From assembly GCA_027040585.1 (NCBI GenBank), contig JALULU010000386.1, positions 1 through 5,788 on the forward strand: 5,788 nucleotides of DNA, written 5' to 3'. The notes beneath the pieces are model-generated. The model did no database searches and was not told the origin of the DNA. It was given only the letters and a program-made list of their open reading frames with translations. The DNA comes from Acidobacteriota bacterium (GTDB lineage Bacteria > Acidobacteriota > JAAYUB01 > JAMOQF01). The position numbers were made by a program, and so were the translations under genes. This document shows, one piece after another, positions 1 through 5,494 of this stretch; position 1 is the first letter of the stretch, and each line of letters begins with the position of its first letter.

Positions 1-134
1 TAAATCACCGTTTTTTCTAAATTCCCATTTGAGTAGATTTCCTTTTTCACCCTTTCTCCCAATGGATCGTAGGTGTATTTTGAAACTAAGTTGCCATTTA
101 TGGATACTTCTTCTATTCTCTCAAGGGGATTCAT
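1..134 (-). CDS. RHS/YD-repeat protein, N-terminal 44 codons (runs off the left edge)
   Basis: The minus strand is open from an ATG at 134 to the window edge, giving 44 codons plus two bases (TA) of the next. The peptide starts MNPLERIEEV and contains NGNLVSKYTYDPLGERVKKE followed by a second NGNLEKTVI unit. YTYDPLGERVKK is a typical YD repeat of RHS proteins, which form a beta-cage shell around a C-terminal toxin or adhesive tip. The frame is closed by a stop at 150-152. It has no signal peptide and begins inside a repeat, so it lacks the long N-terminal repeat array of a full RHS protein. It starts 8 nt after the stop of the 386-aa gene and has only a weak GAAAG-like ribosome site, so coupled translation is possible. 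It could be an orphan module (last repeat, core, tip) or a broken gene. The repeat identity is fairly sure; the gene start and integrity are not. Confidence 0.7.
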   Translation of the reverse strand, partial: MNPLERIEEVSINGNLVSKYTYDPLGERVKKEIYSNGNLEKTVI

Positions 135-142
135 TTTAGCTT

Positions 143-1303
143 TCAACTTTTACTTTTTCTCCATTTTCCATAAAATAACAGGACAAAAATAGAAATAATC
201 ACAAATCCTAAATAAAAAAATTTACTTTTTAAATAAGCTACTTTTATACCTTTTTTATCTTTTCTATTTTTTTCATCTTTACATTTTACCAATTTTTTAA
301 GCACTGTATTTAGCAACTTTCTCACATCTTCATCAGATCTATTAACCTTATAATACTCAACGCCATTTCTCAAAACAACGGATAGTAAAATCTCATCTTT
401 ATCTAATTTTATTTCACCTTCACCAGCACACGGTGTATAATTGCTTATAAAAATTCCCTTCTCCCTGTTTTTTATTCTTATCCTGTTAAGTAAATTTATT
501 ATCTTTCTATCCCCATATTTAAACGTCACTTTTTTTATGTCCTTTACTTTCTCATACCCCCAGAAGAATTTCTTCTCAACTGGTATCTTTTCAAAATACA
601 TATAGTTTAATAAATTATTGATTACACTTGTTATTTTCTTGCCGATGGGACAGAAAACATTTAAAACCTTCGGAAATTTCATCTGAATGGTAAAGGCTAA
701 AATGGGTTCAAAATATCTTTCATAAAAAGTTTGCCACTTCAAATAATATCTATAGTCAAATAAAGTCCAATATTTATTTCTTATCTTTTCTGGCACTTCC
801 TTTAAAACTTCATAAAAACTATCCAGAAAAAAAAGTGCCGTCGGGGCATCTAAAAATATCTGCTTTACAACTTTACCGTCTGAGATAGTAACTATCAAAC
901 ATCTCTGCCAGGTGCATATCCATCCAAGAATCACCTTTTTCGCAAAAATATCCCTGCTATTTTTTCCATATCTGACAAAGGGAGCAAAAGCTGTAGTGTC
1001 TTTACAAAGATCAAAAAGTTTTTCAAAGGTTTTCTTTTTAACTTTAAGCTCAATTAAAGGAATATAAGAACTTTTAGTTTTCCCAGGAAATCCTGGATCA
1101 ATTTGTGGAAAAACTGCATAATCCCTGAATTTCTTATATTTCCTTGTAATATTCTTAATATAGTCTTCTCCCTCTTCAATAAGTAAAGATTCTGTTAATA
1201 ATATTTTTCTCGATGTGGAACACTCTATAAAAATAAACTTTTCATTACCTAAAACAAAACTTAAAAAAAGGATAAAAAAAAGTGAAAAAATTTTTAATCT
1301 CAT
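143..1303 (-). CDS. Exported protein of unknown function with C-terminal membrane anchor (386 aa)
   Basis: I do not recognise this family. The chosen start is the ATG at 1301-1303. It has a GGAG site 8 nt upstream and opens directly into a signal peptide (MRLKIFSLFFILFLSFVLG, cleavage probably near residue 19). A longer frame from 1360 would put 19 non-signal residues in front and overlap the small upstream ORF. The body (about residues 20-355) is Lys- and aromatic-rich and carries seven Cys (near 28, 100, 130, 135, 218, 292, 341), two of them in GWICTWQRC. A hydrophobic segment at about 362-379 (FFYLGFVIISIFVLLFYG) is followed by the basic tail KWRKSKS, so the protein should have its body outside the cytoplasmic membrane and a short tail inside. 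It has no lipobox. It lies between a leaderless 35-aa ORF (1 nt gap) and an RHS-repeat frame (8 nt gap). A role with the RHS element, such as an accessory or immunity-type partner, is inference from position only. Confidence 0.8.
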   Translation of the reverse strand: MRLKIFSLFFILFLSFVLGNEKFIFIECSTSRKILLTESLLIEEGEDYIKNITRKYKKFRDYAVFPQIDPGFPGKTKSSYIPLIELKVKKKTFEKLFDLCKDTTAFAPFVRYGKNSRDIFAKKVILGWICTWQRCLIVTISDGKVVKQIFLDAPTALFFLDSFYEVLKEVPEKIRNKYWTLFDYRYYLKWQTFYERYFEPILAFTIQMKFPKVLNVFCPIGKKITSVINNLLNYMYFEKIPVEKKFFWGYEKVKDIKKVTFKYGDRKIINLLNRIRIKNREKGIFISNYTPCAGEGEIKLDKDEILLSVVLRNGVEYYKVNRSDEDVRKLLNTVLKKLVKCKDEKNRKDKKGIKVAYLKSKFFYLGFVIISIFVLLFYGKWRKSKS

Positions 1304-1304
1304 A

Positions 1305-1412
1305 TTACCAACTCCATTTCCAACTAAACTCATTTGCACCATCATAACTGTATATGTCATACATACTACTACTTACCACGTTCCCATTGTAAAAATTTTT
1401 ATTCCCATACAT
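1305..1412 (-). CDS. Small leaderless ORF (35 aa) with a YD-repeat-like motif
   Basis: An ATG at 1410-1412 opens a 35-codon frame ending in TAA at 1305-1307. It has no SD site, but a -10 box TAAAAT ends 8 nt before the ATG and a perfect TTGACA lies 18 bp further upstream, so transcription should begin at or within about two bases of the ATG. The peptide begins MYGNKNFYNGNVVSSSMYD and ends SWKWSW. Its NGNVVSSSMYD stretch matches NGNLVSKYTYD of the RHS frame at 1-134 at 7 of 11 positions. Its last codons contain the GGAG site of the 386-aa gene, whose ATG begins 2 nt after this stop codon's last base, so translation of the two is probably coupled. It may be a coupling peptide, a remnant of an RHS gene, or chance. 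No homologue is recognised. Confidence 0.45.
   Translation of the reverse strand: MYGNKNFYNGNVVSSSMYDIYSYDGANEFSWKWSW
1312..1315 (-). promoter_or_regulatory. Ribosome binding site deciding the start of the 386-aa gene
   Basis: GGAG on the minus strand, 8 nt upstream of the ATG at 1303. It lies inside the last codons of the 35-aa ORF. This spacing, plus the signal peptide that starts at this ATG, is why 1303 is preferred to the in-frame ATG at 1360. Confidence 0.6.
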
Positions 1413-1420
1413 TTGCTCAC

Positions 1421-1450
1421 ATTTTAGTTATTTAAAAAATAAACTGTCAA
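1421..1450 (-). promoter_or_regulatory. Sigma70-type promoter for the leftward 35-aa ORF / 386-aa gene
   Basis: Reading the minus strand, TTGACA (1450-1445, perfect -35) is followed by an 18-bp spacer and TAAAAT (1426-1421, 5 of 6 to TATAAT). Eight bases (GTGAGCAA) then separate the box from the ATG at 1412, so the predicted start of transcription is at about 1414-1412 and the transcript would be leaderless or nearly so. Confidence 0.7.
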
Positions 1451-1654
1451 GGGAAAAATAGATTTTTCCTATAAGCTGTAAATAAAAAATAAAAGAATTA
1501 TTGAATTAATCAGAAGGGTGATTTTCACTGAAAATATTTTTCCGGCCTACAATTTGCAGCCTTTTTTATTTGATGCCCTGCCCCATTGTTTTCAACCTGC
1601 TTAAAATAATTAATTTTATATTCTACTGTGAAGTTAAGATTTTAAAGATATGTG
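1451..1654. other. Intergenic region between the two divergent promoters
   Basis: About 200 bp with no convincing gene. It contains inverted repeats at 1452-1469, 1521-1535 (ATTTTCA-C-TGAAAAT) and 1602-1618 (TAAAAT-AATTA-ATTTTA). It also contains a GC-richer patch at 1541-1600 (28 of 60 bases G or C, against roughly a quarter to a third around it). A plus-strand frame is open from 1482 to a stop at 1602-1604 across this patch (for example FPAYNLQPFLFDALPHCFQP), possibly a decayed gene or mobile-element remnant, but I cannot assign it. No tRNA or clear terminator was seen. Confidence 0.5.
1452..1469. promoter_or_regulatory. Perfect inverted repeat just upstream of the leftward -35 box (possible operator)
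   Basis: GGAAAAAT-AG-ATTTTTCC is a perfect 8-bp inverted repeat with a 2-bp centre. Its edge lies 1 bp from the TTGACA of the leftward promoter, a position suited to a dimeric regulator or activator. The loop is too short for a good RNA hairpin, so DNA binding is more likely. AT-rich sequence makes such repeats commoner by chance, and no regulator is identified. Confidence 0.35.
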
Positions 1655-1684
1655 TTGATTTTAGAAAAAAATAGTTTATATAAT
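1655..1684 (+). promoter_or_regulatory. Sigma70-type promoter giving a leaderless mRNA for the 224-aa gene
   Basis: TTGATT (1655-1660, TTGA matching the -35 consensus) is followed by an 18-bp spacer and a perfect TATAAT (1679-1684). The next 8 bases are CTTTCCTT, then the ATG at 1693. Transcription would start at about 1691-1693, leaving no room for an SD site. The geometry is the same as the leftward promoter at 1421-1450. Confidence 0.7.
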
Positions 1685-1692
1685 CTTTCCTT

Positions 1693-2367
1693 ATGAAAAG
1701 GATGTTAATACCTAAAAGTAAGTTATCAATAGATGAAATCCTAAGAATTTTTTTTATAAAAGAAAATTATCCATTACATGTCTATTTAGATAATAAAAGA
1801 TTAAAAATATCTTTTGACCACATCATCAACTCATTTTTCTATTCTCCATCAATCATTTTATGGGCTTATGGTGAAAAATTTTTTAATACAATTCCAATAA
1901 ATGTATCAGACCCCCCTGAACTATCATTAGATATAGATACCTTTTCAAAAGCAATATACAATTCCTATGACGTTTCAAAAACTCCACCAAATACTGAAAC
2001 TATAGTCCTTGACAACATTAATATTTATTCAAGTGATGGAACATATTGGTACCCATCCCTTATTTTAATGGAAGACAACAAAGAACTCAAATTTAAGAAA
2101 ATAAGAGAAGTGGGTATGAAATGGACAACTTTATATAAATTTTTAAAAACATTTTATCCCAACAGAGAAAACTTTTCAGTTTATATTAACAGTGCAATAC
2201 CTTATTTTAATTTTTACCTCTATTTGAGAAGTCTATACGCACAATTCAATAAAATAGCTTCAATAGAACTTGAAAAAATACTGCTCACACCAAATATTAA
2301 AAAAGAAGAAAAAGATAGAATCTTAGATGAACTAACACGTAGAAAAGTTTTAAGTGCAAAACTATAA
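1693..2367 (+). CDS. Hypothetical protein, 224 aa
   Basis: I do not recognise this protein. It has no signal peptide and no clear membrane helix. It is rich in Ile, Lys, Asn, Phe and Tyr, with aromatic runs such as FFYSPSIILWAYGEKFF (about residues 48-64) and YFNFYLYLRSLY (about 171-182), and it ends in a charged, probably helical tail (NIKKEEKDRILDELTRRKVL, about 201-220). It has no Cys and no nucleotide-binding or metal motif that I can see. The start at 1693 is chosen because a perfect TATAAT ends 8 nt before it, implying a leaderless mRNA; an in-frame ATG at 1702 has AAAAGG directly before it with no spacing. It is the only plus-strand gene here, with its own promoter. It converges on icmB with zero bases between the stop codons. 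Its codon use is strongly A/T-ending like its neighbours. It is probably a soluble, lineage-restricted protein. Confidence 0.7.
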   Translation: MKRMLIPKSKLSIDEILRIFFIKENYPLHVYLDNKRLKISFDHIINSFFYSPSIILWAYGEKFFNTIPINVSDPPELSLDIDTFSKAIYNSYDVSKTPPNTETIVLDNINIYSSDGTYWYPSLILMEDNKELKFKKIREVGMKWTTLYKFLKTFYPNRENFSVYINSAIPYFNFYLYLRSLYAQFNKIASIELEKILLTPNIKKEEKDRILDELTRRKVLSAKL

Positions 2368-2766
2368 TTATCTTCTCTTTACTTTTTCACGCAAAAATTT
2401 CACAACTGCATCAGTTGGTGTACCTGGAAGAAAAACCTCCATCACACCTGCTTCTTTTAACTTAGGAATATCTTTTTCAGGAATAATTCCACCACCAAAA
2501 ATGATCACATCGTCTAAACCTTTTTCTCTCGCCAACTTAACCACTTCTGGAAAAAGGTGCATATGCGCTCCAGAAAGAATTGAAAGCCCTATAGCATCTA
2601 CATCTTCTTGAAGTGCAGTATTAACTATCTGCTCAGGGGTTTGTCTTAATCCAGTATATATAACTTCCATTCCTGCATCCCTCAAAGCCCTCGCTACAAC
2701 CTTAGCCCCCCTATCATGACCATCAAGACCTGGTTTACCTATTAAAACTCTAATTTTCCTTTCCAT
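2368..2766 (-). CDS. icmB: Acyl-CoA mutase small subunit, B12-binding (isobutyryl-CoA mutase-like)
   Basis: A 132-aa cobalamin-binding subunit that holds adenosylcobalamin base-off/His-on for carbon-skeleton rearrangement. The B12 motif is complete: K11-x5-H17 in GKPGLDGHDRG (D15, H17, G20; H17 ligates cobalt), SILSGAH at 62-68, GGG at 91-93, and FLPGT at 111-115 where FGPGT is usual. The length equals stand-alone small subunits of archaeal-type methylmalonyl-CoA mutase and of isobutyryl-CoA mutase, far shorter than fused mutases (over 700 aa). The start is firm: GGGAGG at 2773-2778 sits 6 nt before the ATG. It follows the large subunit by 26 nt and must pair with it. The icm rather than mcm assignment rests on the large subunit, since the B12 domain alone does not separate the two. 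Its stop directly abuts the stop of the convergent 224-aa gene, and no terminator is visible. Confidence 0.92.
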   Translation of the reverse strand: MERKIRVLIGKPGLDGHDRGAKVVARALRDAGMEVIYTGLRQTPEQIVNTALQEDVDAIGLSILSGAHMHLFPEVVKLAREKGLDDVIIFGGGIIPEKDIPKLKEAGVMEVFLPGTPTDAVVKFLREKVKRR

Positions 2767-2792
2767 AAAAATCCTCCCAAAAAGGTTTTTTA

Positions 2793-4454
2793 TTATATGA
2801 ATATGGGTTCTTCATATTCCCCATAGACTTCTTTTAAAGTATTCACAATTTCACCAATAGTGGCATAAGCTTTTACAGCATCTAAAATAAATGGCATAAG
2901 ATTCACATCCTTTTCGGCTGCATTTTTCAACTCTTGTAAAGACTTTTGCCATCTTGCCTTATCCCTTTCTTTTCTTATTTTATTCAATCTCTCAATTTGT
3001 TTCTCTTCAACACCACTATCTATATACAATATATCAACAGGCTGATCCTCCTCAACAACAAATTCATTTACACCAACTATGACTTTTTCTTTTGACTCAA
3101 CAGCCTTTTGATATTCATAAGCTGCATCCTGAATCTCCCTTTGAGGAAACCCTGCCTCAATTGCAGCAACCATTCCACCCATTTTATCAATTTTTTCTAT
3201 ATATTCCATAGCATCTTTTTCCATTTTATCAGTTAATGCCTCTATAAAATAGGAGCCAGCAAGGGGGTCTATTGTGTTTGCAACCCCAGTTTCATAGGCC
3301 AATATCTGCTGTGTTCTAAGGGCGATTTGAACTGCAAATTCAGAGGGAAGCGCCAGGGTCTCATCCATAGAATTGGTATGAAGAGATTGTGTGCCACCTA
3401 AAACAGCTGCAAGAGCCTGTATAGCAACTCTCACGATATTGTTATAAGGTTGCTGTGCAGTCAATGAAAATCCTGAGGTTTGAGTATGAAATCTCAACTT
3501 CCATGAATTTGGATTTTTTGCATTATACCTTTCTTTCATTACCCTTGCCCAAATTCTCCTTGCTGCCCTAAACTTTGCTATCTCTTCAAAAAAATCGTTG
3601 TGGGAATTAAAGAAAAATGAAAGCCTTGGAGCAAATTTATCCACATCAAGACCTCTTTCCACTGCCCACTCCACATATTCCATACCATCTCTTAAAGTAA
3701 ACGCCAATTCCTGCACCGCTGTCGAACCAGCTTCTCTAATATGATATCCACTGATTGAAATGGAATTCCACTTTGGCAAATTTTCACTACACCATTCAAA
3801 GGTATCCACTATCAATTTCATAGATGGCTTTGGCGGAAATATCCATGTTTTCTGAGCAATATATTCCTTTAAAATATCATTTTGAATTGTCCCAGAAATT
3901 TTTTTTATATCAGCCCCCTGTTTTTCTGCCACCGCCACATACATTGCAAGCAAAATAGCGGCAGGCGCATTTATGGTCATTGAAGTTGTTATTTTTTCAA
4001 GATCAATACCGTCAAACAAAATTTCCATGTCTTTTAACGCATCAATAGCTACACCACACTTACCAACTTCACCTTTTGCAAGTTGTGAATCTGAATCCAC
4101 TCCCATTATTGTTGGTAGATGAAAAGCAACTGAAAGTCCTGTCTGCCCATTTTCTAACAAAAATTTATATCTTTTATTGGTTTCTTCTGCTGTACCAAAT
4201 CCAGAAAATTGCCTCATTGTCCAGAGTCTACCCCTATACATGGTGGCATAAACTCCCCTTGTAAAGGGATACTCTCCGGGATATCCCAATTTCCCGTGAT
4301 AGTCAAAATCTTCAATATCATCCTCAGTATAAAGTCTTTTTATTTCAGTACCTGAGATAGTGGTAAATTTTTCCTTCCTTTCAGGTCTTTTTTTAATAAA
4401 CTCATTTAAAGTTGTTTCTTCCCATTCCTTTAAATTTTTCGATTTATGAGCCAT
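2793..4454 (-). CDS. icmA: Acyl-CoA mutase large subunit, isobutyryl-CoA mutase-like (often labelled methylmalonyl-CoA mutase)
   Basis: A 553-aa catalytic TIM-barrel subunit of an adenosylcobalamin-dependent CoA mutase, lacking the B12 domain, which is encoded by the next gene. Family blocks run in order: YPFTRGVYATMYRGRLWTMR (62-81), GLSVAF (106-111), TTSMT (156-160), GTIQND (188-193), SGYHIREAGST (235-245), RLSFFF (277-282), TAQQPYNN (332-339), LHTNSMDETLALP (358-370). With a constant offset of 6 from Propionibacterium numbering (from memory), Y69, R76, R81, Q191, Y237, H238 and R277 match the CoA- and radical-handling residues. Y89 is replaced by F83 and R207 by Q201. These two normally bind the methylmalonyl carboxylate, and Phe/Gln is the isobutyryl-CoA mutase pattern (isobutyryl-CoA to n-butyryl-CoA, valine or butyrate metabolism). 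F111 and F83 argue against 2-hydroxyisobutyryl-CoA mutase. H112 stands where Asp is common. GGAGG at 4463-4467 is 8 nt before the ATG, and ComF ends 23 nt upstream. Family is near certain; substrate is inferred. Confidence 0.92.
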   Translation of the reverse strand: MAHKSKNLKEWEETTLNEFIKKRPERKEKFTTISGTEIKRLYTEDDIEDFDYHGKLGYPGEYPFTRGVYATMYRGRLWTMRQFSGFGTAEETNKRYKFLLENGQTGLSVAFHLPTIMGVDSDSQLAKGEVGKCGVAIDALKDMEILFDGIDLEKITTSMTINAPAAILLAMYVAVAEKQGADIKKISGTIQNDILKEYIAQKTWIFPPKPSMKLIVDTFEWCSENLPKWNSISISGYHIREAGSTAVQELAFTLRDGMEYVEWAVERGLDVDKFAPRLSFFFNSHNDFFEEIAKFRAARRIWARVMKERYNAKNPNSWKLRFHTQTSGFSLTAQQPYNNIVRVAIQALAAVLGGTQSLHTNSMDETLALPSEFAVQIALRTQQILAYETGVANTIDPLAGSYFIEALTDKMEKDAMEYIEKIDKMGGMVAAIEAGFPQREIQDAAYEYQKAVESKEKVIVGVNEFVVEEDQPVDILYIDSGVEEKQIERLNKIRKERDKARWQKSLQELKNAAEKDVNLMPFILDAVKAYATIGEIVNTLKEVYGEYEEPIFI

Positions 4455-4477
4455 AACTTAAACCTCCAAATTCTTTT

Positions 4478-5161
4478 TTATAACAAATAATCAAGGGCCA
4501 AAACCCCTCCATAAACATTACTTACTCCTCTTTTTTTTAGTAACCTACAACATTCACGTAAAGTACTACCAGTTGTATAAACATCATCCACAATTAAAAC
4601 TGATTGCGGCAATTTTTTTTCTTTTAAAAGGTCAAAAACACCTTTAACATTTTTCTCCCTTTTTACAGCCCCAACTGAAGATTGGGGTAAGTTGTTTTTA
4701 ACTTTCTTAAGGAGTTTTTCACATTTAATATCACTTCTTTGTCCAACAAAATTAGCAACAATTTTTGCCTGATTATATCCCCTGCTTATCAATTTTTTCC
4801 GATGAAGAGGGACATAAGTAATGACATCAAATTTTAAGGGATTTCTCAAAATAACTTCATACAGCACTTTTCCTAAAAAATTTCCTAAAGTTAATTCCCC
4901 GAAAAATTTAAATTTATTTATACACTCTTTAAGAAAACTCCTATAAATTCCTACATACCACACTCTTTCAATACCATTTACATTGTCCATAAATCCACCA
5001 AAAAATTCATCTGCCACTTTCTTCCGACATTTTTCACATATTGAACCAAAATCGGAAAAGTCTTCTACGTAATTTCCACAAAATACACATACTTGAGGAA
5101 ATAAAAAATCAAAAAATTCTTTTAAATTTCTATAATATTTTTCTCTATTTTCTCCTGACAT
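4478..5161 (-). CDS. comF: ComF-family phosphoribosyltransferase-like protein
   Basis: A cytoplasmic ComF/ComFC-type protein of 227 aa, close to the usual length. In competent bacteria this family is needed for handling incoming single-stranded DNA in natural transformation; it is also widespread in non-competent species. An N-terminal zinc-finger-like knuckle has C25-x2-C28 and C42-x2-C45. The central block VPLHRKKLISRGYNQAK starts at about 117. A QSSVGAVKREKNVKGVF block (about 160-176) precedes the PRPP-binding loop VLIVDDVYTTGST (188-200), with both Asp and the TTGST intact. I chose the ATG at 5161: a GAGG lies 11 nt upstream, and a TTG start at 5170 would add three residues. Either start lies inside the DksA-like gene, giving a 40-nt overlap and probable translational coupling. 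icmA follows after 23 nt. No other competence gene is visible, so transformation is a family-based inference. Confidence 0.93.
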   Translation of the reverse strand: MSGENREKYYRNLKEFFDFLFPQVCVFCGNYVEDFSDFGSICEKCRKKVADEFFGGFMDNVNGIERVWYVGIYRSFLKECINKFKFFGELTLGNFLGKVLYEVILRNPLKFDVITYVPLHRKKLISRGYNQAKIVANFVGQRSDIKCEKLLKKVKNNLPQSSVGAVKREKNVKGVFDLLKEKKLPQSVLIVDDVYTTGSTLRECCRLLKKRGVSNVYGGVLALDYLL

Positions 5162-5481
5162 TCTATACAATACCTCGCCCAGGGAACAAATTTTAACCTT
5201 TTTTCCGATATATTTTTACCACAAATTTCACATACTCCATATCTTCCCTTATCTATTTTCTTTAAAGCATCTTCAATTTTTTCCAATATTTCTTTTTCCT
5301 TTTCCCTAAGTGAAAGAAAAAATTCCTTTTCCTTAGATGTCACAGCTTTATCTATTGGGTCTCCTGGCTCTTCAAAATTTTCCTCCAAGCTCTCCTTTTT
5401 CAATTCATTTACTTTCTTTATCAGTTCTTCTTTTTTCTCAAGTAATATTTTTTTAAACTTTTCCAATTTTTTTCTCTCCAT
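5122..5481 (-). CDS. dksA: DksA/TraR-family zinc-finger transcription factor
   Basis: A 119-aa member of the DksA/TraR family, which binds RNA polymerase through the secondary channel and adjusts promoter activity, often with ppGpp. The N-terminal half (about 1-75) is a charged coiled coil. Its tip carries D41-P-I-D44-K-A46, matching the DxxDxA tip motif that DksA needs for activity. The C-terminal C4 zinc finger is complete (C84-x2-C87-x17-C105-x2-C108, CEICG...RYCIEC). It is shorter than E. coli DksA (151 aa), which has an N-terminal extension, so the symbol denotes family rather than proven orthology. GGAGG at 5486-5490 lies 4 nt before the ATG and fixes the start. It begins 13 nt after the kinase-like gene, and its 3' end overlaps comF. 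Confidence 0.92.
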   Translation of the reverse strand: MERKKLEKFKKILLEKKEELIKKVNELKKESLEENFEEPGDPIDKAVTSKEKEFFLSLREKEKEILEKIEDALKKIDKGRYGVCEICGKNISEKRLKFVPWARYCIECQEKIEKNIIEI

Positions 5482-5494
5482 ACATCCTCCAAAT

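Noticed and set aside
1304..1360. Longer N-terminus for the 386-aa protein starting at the ATG at 1360
   Set aside because: It would put 19 residues before a good signal peptide, overlaps the 35-aa ORF, and the ATG at 1303 has its own GGAG at 8 nt.
1305..1412. 35-aa ORF as a Trp-operon-style attenuator leader
   Set aside because: It has three Trp codons near its end, but no competing hairpins or terminator follow and the downstream gene is not an amino-acid biosynthesis gene.
2346..2363. AGTTTT...AAAACT hairpin at the 3' end of the 224-aa gene
   Set aside because: The stem is short and A/T-only apart from one pair, with no U tract; it is expected by chance at this base composition.
2403..2417. 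CAACTG-CAT-CAGTTG inverted repeat as a terminator for the plus-strand gene
   Set aside because: It has a perfect 6-bp stem but no U tract follows on the plus strand, and it lies in icmB codons for the conserved TPTDAVV region.
4076..4264. Plus-strand open frames inside icmA (and similarly at 1215-1427 and 2354-2611)
   Set aside because: They lie opposite strongly conserved or better-supported minus-strand genes, have no ribosome sites, and read as unconserved low-quality protein.
5162..5170. TTG start for comF adding three residues
   Set aside because: The ATG at 5161 is in the same frame and is the commoner start codon; the added residues match nothing in the family. It remains possible.
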